Below, piece after piece: positions 15,481 to 24,731 of a stretch of DNA of 56,405 bases. Location: positions 1-56,405 of the forward strand of contig NZ_QGTH01000015.1 of the NCBI RefSeq assembly GCF_003182075.1. The letters run 5' to 3'. The notes below the pieces were generated by a model. That model ran no database searches, was not told where the DNA came from, and worked only from the letters and a program-made list of their open reading frames with translations. A program made the translations under genes and the position numbers. The stretch is from Finegoldia magna. GTDB taxonomy: Bacteria > Bacillota > Clostridia > Tissierellales > Peptoniphilaceae. Positions within the stretch are counted from its first letter, which is position 1, and each line of letters starts with the position of its first letter.

Positions 15481-15534
15481 TTTACATTTAATTAACATTG
15501 TTATCGCATTAATTTTACAAGCCCTTGATATTAT
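15481..15534 (+). promoter_or_regulatory. Pho-box promoter of pstCAB-phoU-phoPR
   Basis: Hexamers phased at 11 bp: TTTACA (15481), TTAACA (15492), a degenerate ATCGCA (15503) and TTTACA (15514). They are followed after 9 nt by TATTAT (15529-15534). The spacing from last repeat to -10 is identical to that at pstS. The unit would place phoPR under its own positive control. Confidence 0.75.
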
Positions 15535-15565
15535 TAAGGTGATAAAAATAAAGAAAGGATTTAAT

Positions 15566-16435
15566 ATGAAAAAGAAATATTTATCTGAATCAATAATGAA
15601 ATACGTATTTTTAGTATCAGCATTGACTTCTATCTTTGCGATAGTTTTAATATGTTTTTTCATTTTTGGTGAATCAATGCCTTTTATAAAAAAAGTTGGA
15701 TTAACTAATTTTATATTTGGTAAGGATTGGGCTCCAGTCGATGTCCCTGCTCAATTTGGTATACTTCCAATGATTATCGGTAGTATTTATGTAACTATTG
15801 GCTCCATAATTATAGGAGTACCAATTGGGATTTTTACAGCGATTTATCTTGCAAAGTTCTGCCCAAAAAAATTATATAATTTTTTGAGACCTTGTATTGA
15901 TTTAATGGCTGGTATCCCATCTATCGTTTATGGTTTCTTCGCTTTGGTGGTTATAGTTCCAATGATTAGAAAAGCTTTTGGAGGAACTGGTATGAACATA
16001 GTTACAGCTTCTATTCTTCTAGGAATTATGATTTTACCGACGATAATCACTTTATCTGAAAGTGCAATAAATACTGTTGTAGATTCTTATTATGAAGGAA
16101 GTGTTGCACTTGGAGCTAGTCACGAATTAGCTGTAATGGGAGTTGTAGTTCCTGCTGCAAAGTCAGGTATATTATCATCAGTTATACTTGGAATTGGACG
16201 TGCTATCGGAGAAACAATGGCAGTATACTTAGTTGCAGGAAATCAACCTGTAATAGCAAAAAGTATTTTTTCAGGAACGCGTACTATGACAACTAACATC
16301 GTATTGGATATGGCTTATGCGTCTGGTGCCCATAGAGATGCTTTGATTGCAACCGCTATGGTATTATTCGTATTTATACTTTTAATAAATCTAATATTTA
16401 ATTTGATTAAGAGAGGTGTAAATAATGGAAAATAA
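15566..16435 (+). CDS. pstC: Phosphate ABC transporter permease PstC
   Basis: 289 residues from the ATG at 15566, 6 nt after AAAGGA; the in-frame GTG at 15539 lies just past the -10 and is rejected. It has about six transmembrane helices, the first at about 12-34, and the inner-membrane permease signature [12 protein letters not shown] followed by the EAA loop region ending IGRAIGETMAVYLV. With PstA it forms the channel for phosphate delivered by PstS. It overlaps pstA by 11 nt. Confidence 0.95.
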   Translation: MKKKYLSESIMKYVFLVSALTSIFAIVLICFFIFGESMPFIKKVGLTNFIFGKDWAPVDVPAQFGILPMIIGSIYVTIGSIIIGVPIGIFTAIYLAKFCPKKLYNFLRPCIDLMAGIPSIVYGFFALVVIVPMIRKAFGGTGMNIVTASILLGIMILPTIITLSESAINTVVDSYYEGSVALGASHELAVMGVVVPAAKSGILSSVILGIGRAIGETMAVYLVAGNQPVIAKSIFSGTRTMTTNIVLDMAYASGAHRDALIATAMVLFVFILLINLIFNLIKRGVNNGK

Positions 16436-17300
16436 TTCTATTGATGTATCGACAAATAGTTTGAGAAATTTAAGAAAAAATAAAACTAAAAGTAGAATCA
16501 TTAAAGGTTTTATTTATTTGATGGCTTTTATTACTTTAGCGGTATTGTTTTATTTAATTATCTACATGTTAGTTAATGGTATTCCCCATTTAAAACCTAG
16601 TATGTTCTCAAACCACTATACTTCTAAGAACGTATCAATGATGCCTTCAATTAAAACTACTGTTATGTTAGTTTTGTTGACATTATTAATTGCAAGTCCT
16701 ATCGGAATATTTACAGCAATTTATTTGTCTGAATACTCTAAGAAGAATTCTAAAGTAGTTACTCTTATCAGACTTGCAACAGAAACATTATCTGGTATTC
16801 CATCAATTGTTTATGGTTTATTTGGTATGTTGTTATTCGTAATGAGATTAAAGTTTAGATATTCTTTAATATCTGGAGTTCTTACAATGTTCATAATGGT
16901 GCTACCATTAATAATTAGAGCCAGTGAACAAGCATTGTTATCAATCGATGACGAATTAAGAGCTGGAAGTTATGCATTGGGAGCCGGAAAGTTGTATACT
17001 ATAAGAAAGGTACTACTTCCTGTCGCAATGCCTGGAATCATGGCTGGAATTATTCTTTCAATAGGAAGAGTTGTAGGAGAAACAGCTGCATTGATGTTTA
17101 CATTAGGAACAGACCCTCGTGTGCCATCAAGTTTGATGCAATCTGGAAGAAGTTTAGCATTACACATGTATGTATTATCTTCTGAAGGATTCCATGTAGA
17201 AGAATCTTATGCAACTGGCGTTGTATTAGTAATTTTAGTTTTAATAATAAATATAGTTTCCAATTTAATAGGAAAAAAATTGACGAAAGGAAGTAAATAA
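16425..17300 (+). CDS. pstA: Phosphate ABC transporter permease PstA
   Basis: 291 residues with a basic cytoplasmic N-terminus and about six membrane helices (first about 28-51). The motif [14 protein letters not shown] parallels the one in PstC, and the EAA-type loop ends [14 protein letters not shown]. It pairs with PstC as the membrane part of the high-affinity phosphate importer. The start overlaps pstC, and the stop overlaps the pstB start (TAATG), so the transporter subunits are translationally coupled. Confidence 0.95.
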   Translation: MENNSIDVSTNSLRNLRKNKTKSRIIKGFIYLMAFITLAVLFYLIIYMLVNGIPHLKPSMFSNHYTSKNVSMMPSIKTTVMLVLLTLLIASPIGIFTAIYLSEYSKKNSKVVTLIRLATETLSGIPSIVYGLFGMLLFVMRLKFRYSLISGVLTMFIMVLPLIIRASEQALLSIDDELRAGSYALGAGKLYTIRKVLLPVAMPGIMAGIILSIGRVVGETAALMFTLGTDPRVPSSLMQSGRSLALHMYVLSSEGFHVEESYATGVVLVILVLIINIVSNLIGKKLTKGSK

Positions 17301-18052
17301 TGTCTAAGATAAGTATAAAAGATGTTGATTTATATTATGATGATTTTCAAGCTCTAAAGAAAATCAATATGGAAATGAAATCTAATGAGATCACCGCTTT
17401 TATTGGACCTTCTGGCTGTGGTAAATCTACAATGCTTAAGTGTCTAAATAGAATGAACGATCTTATTGATGGCTGTCGAATCGAAGGCTTAATAACTTTA
17501 GATGGCAAAGACATATACGATAAAAATTACGATGTAAACTTGTTGAGAAAAAGAGTCGGTATGGTTTTTCAAAAACCTAATCCATTTCCAATGTCAATCT
17601 ACGATAATATAGCTTATGGTCCAAGATTACATGGAGAAAAAAATAAATCTAAGTTAGATGAAATTGTTGAAAAATCTTTAAAAGGTGCGGCTATTTGGGA
17701 TGAAGTAAAAGATAACTTGAAAAAGAACGCACTTTCTATTTCAGGTGGACAACAACAAAGAATTTGTATCGCAAGAGCCTTGGCTGTTGAACCTGAAGTA
17801 TTATTAATGGATGAACCTACATCAGCTCTTGACCCTATCTCAACTAATAAAATCGAAGATTTGTGTCAAGATTTGAAATCAAAATATACTATTATAATGG
17901 TAACACACAATATGCAACAAGCTGCTCGTATTTCTGATAAGACAGCATTTTTCTTGACAGGTGAAGTTATAGAATTTAATAATACTGATATACTGTTCTC
18001 AAAACCTGAGGATAAAAGAACAGAAGATTATATTACTGGTAGATTCGGTTAA
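17300..18052 (+). CDS. pstB: Phosphate ABC transporter ATPase PstB
   Basis: 250 residues, full family length. Walker A at 36-43 (GPSGCGKS), Q-loop in [11 protein letters not shown] (the PNPFP form is diagnostic of PstB), signature SISGGQQQR, Walker [13 protein letters not shown] and the switch His in VTHNMQQA. It powers phosphate import through PstCA. It starts on the last base of the pstA stop and is followed 14 nt later by phoU with an AGAGGTGG ribosome binding site. Confidence 0.97.
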   Translation: MSKISIKDVDLYYDDFQALKKINMEMKSNEITAFIGPSGCGKSTMLKCLNRMNDLIDGCRIEGLITLDGKDIYDKNYDVNLLRKRVGMVFQKPNPFPMSIYDNIAYGPRLHGEKNKSKLDEIVEKSLKGAAIWDEVKDNLKKNALSISGGQQQRICIARALAVEPEVLLMDEPTSALDPISTNKIEDLCQDLKSKYTIIMVTHNMQQAARISDKTAFFLTGEVIEFNNTDILFSKPEDKRTEDYITGRFG

Positions 18053-18066
18053 AAAGAGGTGGTATT

Positions 18067-18723
18067 ATGAGAAAATATTTTACACATCAATTAGAAGAAT
18101 TAAAACATAATTTAATTTTTCTCGGAGCAAATGTCGAAAGACAAATTGAACAAAGCACTTACGCATTGGAAACTCAAGACTTGGAAATAGCACAAAAAGT
18201 TTATGATTCTCAAGAAACTATTTATGAAATGTCAAAAGAAGTAGAAGACACTTGTTTGAGACTTCTTACTACACAATCTCCTGTCGCAAAAGACTTGAGA
18301 TTTATTTCATCAGCACTTAGAATCCTTTCTTGTATGAGTAAAATCGGAAACCATGCACAAGAAATTTCAGAACTTGTTATGTTGATTGGTAAATCAAAAC
18401 TTCCAAAAGATTTGACTATGATAAGATCCATGGGTAAATGTGCACAAAAAATGCTTGTAGAAAGTATCAACGCTTTTACTGATGATGATGTCGAATTGGC
18501 AAATTCTGTAATCAAAAAAGACGATGAGGTTGATGATCTTTTTGCACACTTCATGGAAGAATCAATAGAATTGATTAAATCTGGTTGTGAAAATCCTGAA
18601 CAAATTATAGATTTAATTCAAGTCGCAAAATACATTGAAAGAATTGGCGATAATGCAGAAAGAATCGCAACTTGGGTAATATTCTCAGTTACTGGCGAAA
18701 GATACGAGGAAAATGCACAATGA
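18067..18723 (+). CDS. phoU: Phosphate signalling protein PhoU
   Basis: 218 residues made of two tandem three-helix repeats of about 100 residues, the standard PhoU fold. Metal-binding acidic motifs are present in both halves (QETIYEMSKEVEDTCL and KKDDEVDDLF). PhoU connects the Pst transporter to the PhoR kinase, keeping the regulon off when phosphate is plentiful. The stop overlaps the phoP start (ATGA), fitting a need for balanced production. Confidence 0.95.
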   Translation: MRKYFTHQLEELKHNLIFLGANVERQIEQSTYALETQDLEIAQKVYDSQETIYEMSKEVEDTCLRLLTTQSPVAKDLRFISSALRILSCMSKIGNHAQEISELVMLIGKSKLPKDLTMIRSMGKCAQKMLVESINAFTDDDVELANSVIKKDDEVDDLFAHFMEESIELIKSGCENPEQIIDLIQVAKYIERIGDNAERIATWVIFSVTGERYEENAQ

Positions 18724-19388
18724 TTTGCTGTGTAGAAGATGACAAAAGCATAAGAGAATTAATTATCTATGCACTTAATAATGAAGGCTACGATGCAATG
18801 GGATTTGGAGACTATGGAGAATTCAAATCCACATTGTATTCTTCTAGCATTGATTTAATTATTCTAGATATTATGCTTCCGGGAAAAAGCGGGCTTGAAA
18901 TTTTAAAAGAAATAAGAAATAACGAAAAAACAAAAAACATCCCAGTAATGATGCTTACTGCTAAGACTACAGAATACGATAAAATAGTAGGTCTTGACAG
19001 TGGCGCTGATGATTATATGATCAAACCTTTTAGTATTATGGAACTACTAGCAAGAGTCAGAGCACTACTAAGAAGATCCTCACTAAGTAAAACAAAATCT
19101 AAAATTATCTATAAGAACATTGAATTAGATTATGATAAGAGAACAGTTAGTGTTGATGGAGAAAATGTAGAATTAACTTACAAGGAATTTGAATTACTGT
19201 ACTATCTCCTATCAAATGTCGGCAAAGTTTTGACTAGAGAAAATATCATGACAAAAATTTGGGGATTCGATTTTGAAGGAGAATCACGTACAGTTGATGT
19301 TCATATAGCCACTTTAAGACAAAAACTTAAAAACGCTTCCAGCATAATCAAAACGATAAGAAATCTGGGATACAAAGCTGGTGAATGA
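18720..19388 (+). CDS. phoP: Phosphate regulon response regulator (PhoP/PhoB type)
   Basis: 222 residues from the ATG at 18720, which overlaps the phoU stop; an upstream in-frame start inside phoU would add a tail that does not fit the receiver fold. Asp50 (LILDIMLPGKSG) is the phospho-acceptor, followed by Thr in MLTAKT and Lys in MIKPF. The winged-helix domain (about 130-222) includes the recognition region GESRTVDVHIATLRQKL. Context makes it the likely binder of the TTTACA repeats at 14339 and 15481. It overlaps phoR by 4 nt. Confidence 0.93.
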   Translation: MICCVEDDKSIRELIIYALNNEGYDAMGFGDYGEFKSTLYSSSIDLIILDIMLPGKSGLEILKEIRNNEKTKNIPVMMLTAKTTEYDKIVGLDSGADDYMIKPFSIMELLARVRALLRRSSLSKTKSKIIYKNIELDYDKRTVSVDGENVELTYKEFELLYYLLSNVGKVLTRENIMTKIWGFDFEGESRTVDVHIATLRQKLKNASSIIKTIRNLGYKAGE

Positions 19389-21091
19389 TGAAAAGAAAAA
19401 TATACACTAGAATTTCTCTTGTCATTATAATAGCTTTAGCAATTGGACTAGGCTTACAAACATTTATATTTTATAATTATAACAAATCCAAAGAAGAAAC
19501 TTCTCTCCTACGTCAAATACAATACGTGGATTCTATCAGCGATAATAGTCGTGATAAGACTATTACAAATATAAAAAAGTTTAAAAGGATTAATCCTTCA
19601 AATCGATTTACAATTATTGATGAAAATGGAAGTGTAGTATATGATACTGATACAAATGTAGACTCTTTGGATAATCACTCAAACAGAGAAGAAATACAAG
19701 ATGCAATAGAATCCAAAATCGGCTCAATAACACGTAAGTCTGATAGTTTTGATAAAAGTATGTATTATGTTGCTATACTTCAACAAAATTCTGATGTTCT
19801 TAGAGTTAGCTGCGAATCTTCTAGTTTTTTGAAAACTATTTTGGATTTATTGCCTTATACCCTATTGATATTAGCATTATCATTAATATTATTAATCGAT
19901 ATTAATAGAAGACAAATAAGACAAATCTTAGATCCTATAGAAACTATTGCCAATGAATTAGATGATAACATCGTTAATGACAAAGAATCAAAATTATTAG
20001 AACAACCAGTTTACGATGAGCTTATACCTTTTATCAATATTATTAGACGCAAGAATGATACAATAAAAAAATATGTAGATGAATTAGAAGAAAGGTCAAC
20101 TACAATTAAAACTATTACAGACAATATGAGAGAAGGTCTTATCCTACTTGATAAGAATATGAATGTTTTGTCAGTTAATAAGTCTGCTGAGTTTTTATTT
20201 GGAGCAAATGATTCAAAGTATGAAGGAAGACCCTTTATTTCATTAAACAGAGATTTAAAAATCCATTCTGCAATAAAAAATGTAATATCAACCAAAACAG
20301 CGCATCATATAAATATTGAAATGCAAGGAATTCTATTATCAATGTATATTGCACCAGTATTAGATGAAGATTCTATCAATGGAGTTTTATTATTCTTAGT
20401 AGATGAGAGTGACAAGATTAAGGCTGAAAAAAGAAGAAGAGAATTTTCAGCGAATGTTAGTCACGAATTAAAATCTCCTCTTACTTCAATTAATGGTTAT
20501 GCAGAAATGATAGAAAACAACATGGTTAGTCCAGAAAATGTAAGTAAGTTTGCTACAATAATACACCAAGAAGGATTGAGATTATTAGAATTAATCGATA
20601 ATATTATTAAACTTTCCAAATTAGATGAATCAGAAGATAACATTGAAAAAAGTTTATTTAATCCTGAAAAAATAATAGATGAAATAGTCACTTCGAACCA
20701 AAACAAATTGGATAATAAAAAAATTGAACTTGTTACGGATTTACAGGAAAATTGCATGATATACGGTAACGAAAATTTAATTAAAGAAATGATTGAAAAC
20801 TTAGTTACAAATGCAATTAAATACAACAAGATTTCAGGTAAAATTAAGATTTCAATATTCAAAGAAAATGATAAAACTAAAATAATTTGCGAGGATACTG
20901 GAATTGGTATAGCTGAAAAATACCAAACTAGAGTATTTGAGAGATTCTTTGTTGTTGATAAATCACGTTCTTCACAAGAATCTACAGGTCTTGGATTATC
21001 AATCATCAAACACATAGTTGATATCCACAATGGATCAATTACTCTTGAATCTAAATTAGATGTTGGAACAAAAATCACGATAACGATTTAA
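19385..21091 (+). CDS. phoR: Phosphate regulon sensor histidine kinase (PhoR type)
   Basis: 568 residues. Transmembrane segments at about 9-30 and 153-171 enclose an extracytoplasmic domain of about 120 residues. A PAS domain (about 238-345) precedes the His box with His360 (NVSHELKSPLTSINGY) and an ATPase domain with N box (NLVTNAIKYN), G1 (DTGIGI) and G2 (GLGLSI). This is the usual PhoR arrangement, and its place after pst-phoU-phoP supports phosphate sensing through PstB/PhoU. There are two ATGs in tandem at 19385 and 19388. It is the last gene of the operon and is followed directly by a terminator. Confidence 0.93.
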   Translation: MMKRKIYTRISLVIIIALAIGLGLQTFIFYNYNKSKEETSLLRQIQYVDSISDNSRDKTITNIKKFKRINPSNRFTIIDENGSVVYDTDTNVDSLDNHSNREEIQDAIESKIGSITRKSDSFDKSMYYVAILQQNSDVLRVSCESSSFLKTILDLLPYTLLILALSLILLIDINRRQIRQILDPIETIANELDDNIVNDKESKLLEQPVYDELIPFINIIRRKNDTIKKYVDELEERSTTIKTITDNMREGLILLDKNMNVLSVNKSAEFLFGANDSKYEGRPFISLNRDLKIHSAIKNVISTKTAHHINIEMQGILLSMYIAPVLDEDSINGVLLFLVDESDKIKAEKRRREFSANVSHELKSPLTSINGYAEMIENNMVSPENVSKFATIIHQEGLRLLELIDNIIKLSKLDESEDNIEKSLFNPEKIIDEIVTSNQNKLDNKKIELVTDLQENCMIYGNENLIKEMIENLVTNAIKYNKISGKIKISIFKENDKTKIICEDTGIGIAEKYQTRVFERFFVVDKSRSSQESTGLGLSIIKHIVDIHNGSITLESKLDVGTKITITI

Positions 21092-21119
21092 ATACGGCAA
21101 CTGCTTGTCGTATTTTTTT
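21092..21119 (+). terminator. Terminator of the Pho operon
   Basis: ATACGGCAA (21092-21100) pairs with TTGTCGTAT (21105-21113, one G-T pair) around CTGC, followed by seven T. It starts one base after the phoR stop. Confidence 0.85.
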
Positions 21120-21127
21120 CGTTAAAA

Positions 21128-21136
21128 TGATATAAT
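21128..21136 (+). promoter_or_regulatory. Extended -10 promoter for the DegV gene
   Basis: TGATATAAT, a TGnTATAAT extended -10, within AAAATGATATAATA, the same 14-mer core as upstream of the Fur gene at 32047. The expected -35 position falls in the terminator stem and is not consensus. Confidence 0.5.
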
Positions 21137-21191
21137 AGTTATGTTAACTTGTATATACAAAATTATTAAACGATTTAGAAAGGAATAAAAA

Positions 21192-22046
21192 ATGCAAAAA
21201 ATTGCTATTCTAACTGATACTACATCTGATGTAGATCCATCAATTATTAAAGAATACAATATTGTAGAAGTCCCTCTTCAAATCATTTACAATTCGGAAG
21301 TTACGTATAAAGATAAATATGAAAAAAATATTGACGACGTTATAAACGACATTAATAGTAACACTATTAGTAGTTCGCTTCCCTTAACAAGTGATTTGAT
21401 TGACAAAATAGAATACATCATATCAGAAGGATACACACATATAATAGCTACATGCATGAGCTGCGGAATTAGCGGGACTTATAATCTATTTCAACAAATA
21501 TTAAACTTATACTCTGATAAAATTACATATCATTTGATAGACTGCAGATCATGTTCAATGGGAATGGGTTTTCTAATTGAAAAAGCTGTAAAAATGAAGG
21601 AAAATGGCATAAGTTTCGAAGAAATAGTAAAAGAATTAGAAAAACTAAAAACAAAAGAAGATTTCTTTTTTACTGTAGACAAATTGGATTATCTTTACAC
21701 AAGTGGTCGTATTAAACGCTCAAGTAAAGTCGTTGGAAATCTATTAAACATAAAACCCATTATAACTTGCATCAAAAAAACTGGAAATTTGGAAGTTATA
21801 GATGCAGTAAGAGGCAGAAAAAAAGTCAATCAACAAATCCTTAATTATATAATTGACTTCGCAGCCAACGATCAAATAGACAATATCTATATAATGCATT
21901 CAAACCTACAAGAAAATGCAGATGAATTAGAAAAAGTAATACAAGATTATTATCCTAATGTTAAAATTTATAAGAGACCTATTTCTAGTCTTTTTGTTAT
22001 ACATACAGGTCCCCATATCTACGGAGCTGTCGTAACATTAAAATAA
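21192..22046 (+). CDS. DegV/FakB-family fatty-acid-binding protein
   Basis: 284 residues. N-terminal TDTTSDV, the SSSLPLTSDL segment, CGISGTYNLF and the C-terminal HTGPHIYG are the conserved lipid-pocket motifs of the DegV family. SGRIKRSS corresponds to the region that contacts the carboxylate. In characterised members (FakB) the protein presents a fatty acid to the kinase FakA for phosphorylation and entry into phospholipid synthesis. No fakA is nearby, and DegV paralogues are numerous, so ligand and role here are inferred. AAAGGA precedes the ATG. Monocistronic between terminators. Confidence 0.88.
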   Translation: MQKIAILTDTTSDVDPSIIKEYNIVEVPLQIIYNSEVTYKDKYEKNIDDVINDINSNTISSSLPLTSDLIDKIEYIISEGYTHIIATCMSCGISGTYNLFQQILNLYSDKITYHLIDCRSCSMGMGFLIEKAVKMKENGISFEEIVKELEKLKTKEDFFFTVDKLDYLYTSGRIKRSSKVVGNLLNIKPIITCIKKTGNLEVIDAVRGRKKVNQQILNYIIDFAANDQIDNIYIMHSNLQENADELEKVIQDYYPNVKIYKRPISSLFVIHTGPHIYGAVVTLK

Positions 22047-22072
22047 GGAAGGCATGATGCCTTCCCTTTTTA
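22047..22072. terminator. Bidirectional terminator between degV and asp23
   Basis: GGAAGGCAT (22047-22055) and ATGCCTTCC (22057-22065) form a perfect inverted repeat, then CTTTTTAATTT on the plus strand and TTATTTTAAT on the minus strand. It lies between two convergent genes. Confidence 0.8.
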
Positions 22073-22079
22073 ATTTAGT

Positions 22080-22538
22080 TTATTTTAATCCACTTTTATT
22101 TTCTTCTTCTTTTTTGTTTTTCAAGTTGAATTCTTTTCTTGTCATAACATCAACTACTTTGCAGTTAACTTCTACAACATCTAATCCAGTCATCTTCTTT
22201 ACACTTTGTTTTACAACTTCTTGTAGTTGTTGGAATACTTTTACAGCTGATACTCCATATTCTAATATTACTGATACATCAATTGCAGCTTCTTTTTCGC
22301 CAACTTCAGCATCAATACCTTTAGTTGCATTATATCCACCGAAAGTTTCTTGAATTCCTGAGAAGAATCCACCTTCCATATCTAAAACACCAGGAATTTC
22401 TCTAACTGCTATTGCAGCGATCTTTTGAACTACAGAGTTATCAAAAGTTAATTTTGATTCGTGTTTTTGTTCCTTTTCTTTTTCAGCTTTTTCTTCATTT
22501 ACTTTGTTTACTTCATTGTATTTTTTTTCTTCCATCAT
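22080..22538 (-). CDS. asp23: Asp23/Gls24 family envelope stress protein
   Basis: 152 residues: a Lys/Glu-rich N-terminal tail (about 1-30) and the Asp23 domain (about 32-135) with VVQKIAAIAVREIPGV and the AAIDVSVILEYGV strand. Asp23 is a cytoplasmic-face protein tethered to the membrane by AmaP in Staphylococcus and linked to cell-envelope stress. The genes upstream in the same direction, DUF2273 and AmaP, are exactly its usual companions. The three form one operon ending at the shared terminator. Confidence 0.93.
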   Translation of the reverse strand: MMEEKKYNEVNKVNEEKAEKEKEQKHESKLTFDNSVVQKIAAIAVREIPGVLDMEGGFFSGIQETFGGYNATKGIDAEVGEKEAAIDVSVILEYGVSAVKVFQQLQEVVKQSVKKMTGLDVVEVNCKVVDVMTRKEFNLKNKKEEENKSGLK

Positions 22539-22560
22539 TCTAATCTCCTTTTATACTATA

Positions 22561-22860
22561 TTATTTCCTAAATAAATTCATCAAGAATCTGATAAATTTA
22601 GGATTACCTTCTTTATACAATCCATAACCATAACCTATACCAAAAAGCAATAGTATTAAGATTGTTGACCAAAAACCAAGCTTCAAAAATGAAAGTGCAA
22701 TTATTACACCTAAAATTCCATACTTAGTTGGTTTCCTTAACCCGGATAAATTTTTTATTAACCTTTCGTCAAATTTATCTTTTGAATCTTCTTTTACAAA
22801 AATTATTTTTCTTTGTTCATCTGGGGATTGAAAATTGTCTAACATTTTGTTATTATTCAT
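22561..22860 (-). CDS. DUF2273 small membrane protein
   Basis: 99 residues: a polar N-terminus (about 1-45) and two closely spaced hydrophobic helices at about 46-62 and 66-82 separated by LGFWST, the DUF2273 pattern. The function of the family is not known; it is nearly always found between amaP and asp23, as here, suggesting a role in anchoring the Asp23 layer to the membrane. The spacing to both neighbours is short (9 and 22 nt). Confidence 0.85.
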   Translation of the reverse strand: MNNNKMLDNFQSPDEQRKIIFVKEDSKDKFDERLIKNLSGLRKPTKYGILGVIIALSFLKLGFWSTILILLLFGIGYGYGLYKEGNPKFIRFLMNLFRK

Positions 22861-22869
22861 TCTTACCCC

Positions 22870-23415
22870 CTATACTACCCTTTTATTTGTAGATTTTGCC
22901 AAATCCAAGAATTTTACAGTAATATCTTTAACTTTGTAACCAGTTAAAGTTTCCAAATTAGTCTTGATATCATTTTTGATGTTTTCACCAAGACCTCCTA
23001 CATTTGACATATCCCTTACTCCAACCTCTACATCACAATTCATATATGGTTCATTTGAATTGTTGACTCTTACATTAACATTAGAAGTTCTGACATCATT
23101 AAATCTATTTACTGTACTTTTTACAGTATTTTCAAGTGCATCTGTAGATATCATAACTTCTCCATCCTTGTCTTTTGAGATCAAGAAATCACTTAAACTA
23201 TCAGAGAGTATTGCTTTAAACATTATTATAAGTGCCCCTAGTAAAATTAAGGCTCCTATAACTGCTAATATATAAAAGCATACCTCATTCATCATGAGCT
23301 CTCTGAGATTATAACTAACTTGTCCAAAATTGAATACTGTGAAAAACATTACTAAAGAAAACAAAATTAGTAATATTGAAAACAATATATGAACAAATTT
23401 TTTAAATCCACTCAT
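22870..23415 (-). CDS. amaP: Alkaline-shock membrane anchor protein AmaP
   Basis: 181 residues from the ATG at 23415, which follows AAGGAGG; longer in-frame starts would read through untranslated leader. Two hydrophobic segments at about 5-30 and 45-67 are followed by a cytoplasmic Asp23-like domain (about 85-175, EPYMNCDVEVGVRDM). AmaP recruits Asp23 to the membrane in the family's studied members. It is the first gene of the amaP-DUF2273-asp23 operon. Confidence 0.87.
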   Translation of the reverse strand: MSGFKKFVHILFSILLILFSLVMFFTVFNFGQVSYNLRELMMNEVCFYILAVIGALILLGALIIMFKAILSDSLSDFLISKDKDGEVMISTDALENTVKSTVNRFNDVRTSNVNVRVNNSNEPYMNCDVEVGVRDMSNVGGLGENIKNDIKTNLETLTGYKVKDITVKFLDLAKSTNKRVV

Positions 23416-23715
23416 AAAACCTCCTTGTAAATTATTGATATATTTGTTACCTAATATATATACCACTTTTGAATAAATCCTAAACAGCAATTTGTTAAAT
23501 TATAAAAATTTACTCTTTATTAATTGTTTTAAAAATGGTTTTAACCTCTAGCGCCTTAATTTAATTATACCCTTCTTATAAATTTCTAAACATTTTAAAA
23601 ATTAAAAACGCGAAAAATTACACAATTTGTTCAATTACGATTTGTAAAATTACTTAAGGGGTATATAAATATTGAATAAACTTACAATATAGGTTAATTT
23701 AAAGGAGGCAAATTT
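23416..23715. other. Divergent intergenic region, 300 bp, AT-rich
   Basis: It separates amaP (minus) from the dehydrogenase (plus). On the minus strand TATAAT occurs at 23569-23564, preceded by a weak -35, a plausible amaP promoter giving a leader of about 140 nt. Towards the dehydrogenase I see a TATATAAATATTG stretch near 23660 but no convincing -35. No conserved RNA structure or gene was recognised. Confidence 0.4.
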
Positions 23716-24672
23716 ATGAAAATTAAAAATGTAACAGTGGCTGGTGGAGGAGTTTTAGGATCTCAAATAGCATTTCAAACTGCATTTAAAGGCTTTGAGG
23801 TCAACGTATGGTTAAGAAGTGAAGGTTCTGTAGATAGAGCTAAGCCACGTTTTGATGCATTAAAAGAAACATATCTAAGTATACTAGATAGAATTAAGGT
23901 TGGATTATCTGATGATAACACTGTTAACTCAGTCATTATACCTAGAGGTATTTCTTCAAATAAATTGATACTTGATGATATTGAAAATTTAAAAAAAGAT
24001 GTAGAAGAAGGGTTTAATAGGATTCATCTTTTAACAGACTTAGAAAAATCAGTTGAAAATTGTGATTTATTGATTGAAGCTGTTTCTGAAAACCCAGAAC
24101 AAAAATCAGATTTTTATACGAATTTGGCCAAAGTATTAAATGATAATACTATAGTTGCAACAAATTCATCAACATTATTACCAAGTTCGTTTAAGGATTT
24201 ACTTCCTCATCCAGAAAAATATCTTGCTCTTCACTTTGCAAATGAAATTTGGAACAATAATACAGCAGAAATTATGGGACACAGCGAAACTTCCCATGAA
24301 GTATACGATGAAGTAGTTAACTTCGCAAAAGATATAGGAATGATTCCATTAAAATTAAAGAAAGAACAACCAGGATATCTACTAAATTCATTATTAGTTC
24401 CATTACTAGATGCAGCAATGACTCTAAAGGCTTTAGACATAGCTGACATCGAAGATATCGACAACGCTTGGAGATACGGAACAGGTGCTCCATTTGGACC
24501 TTTCCAAATACTAGATGTAGTCGGTCTTAAAACTGCTTATAATATCACTTTAAATAAACCAGATGTAAATGATGAAAATTCTGTAACATATCAGATTGCA
24601 CAAATGTTAAAGAAATATATAGATGAAAACAAATTAGGTAGAGGAACAAAAGAAGGTTTCTATAAATACTAA
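23716..24672 (+). CDS. 3-hydroxyacyl-CoA dehydrogenase family protein
   Basis: 318 residues, standard single-module length. The N-terminal NAD-binding Rossmann fold shows AGGGVLGSQIAF and the acidic residues of LIEAVSENPEQK. The catalytic His is in ALHFANEIWNNNTAEIMGH, a variant of the usual HFxNP segment that I recall from lactobacillal and staphylococcal members. The C-terminal domain has GYLLNSLLVPLLDAA and the GTGAPFGPFQILD motif. It oxidises an L-3-hydroxyacyl substrate with NAD; the actual substrate is unknown because no other beta-oxidation or butyrate gene is near. AAAGGAGG precedes the ATG. Monocistronic. Confidence 0.87.
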   Translation: MKIKNVTVAGGGVLGSQIAFQTAFKGFEVNVWLRSEGSVDRAKPRFDALKETYLSILDRIKVGLSDDNTVNSVIIPRGISSNKLILDDIENLKKDVEEGFNRIHLLTDLEKSVENCDLLIEAVSENPEQKSDFYTNLAKVLNDNTIVATNSSTLLPSSFKDLLPHPEKYLALHFANEIWNNNTAEIMGHSETSHEVYDEVVNFAKDIGMIPLKLKKEQPGYLLNSLLVPLLDAAMTLKALDIADIEDIDNAWRYGTGAPFGPFQILDVVGLKTAYNITLNKPDVNDENSVTYQIAQMLKKYIDENKLGRGTKEGFYKY

Positions 24673-24680
24673 TTAAATTG

Positions 24681-24719
24681 AAACAAGCTCTTGATAAAAA
24701 TCAAGAGCTTGTTTGTTTT
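24681..24719. terminator. Bidirectional terminator between dehydrogenase and glycan operon
   Basis: A perfect 15-bp stem (24681-24695 with 24700-24714) with an AAAA loop, GTTTT on the plus side and TTTCAATTTAATT on the minus side. It lies between convergent genes. Confidence 0.85.
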
Positions 24720-24731
24720 CAAAATATTATA

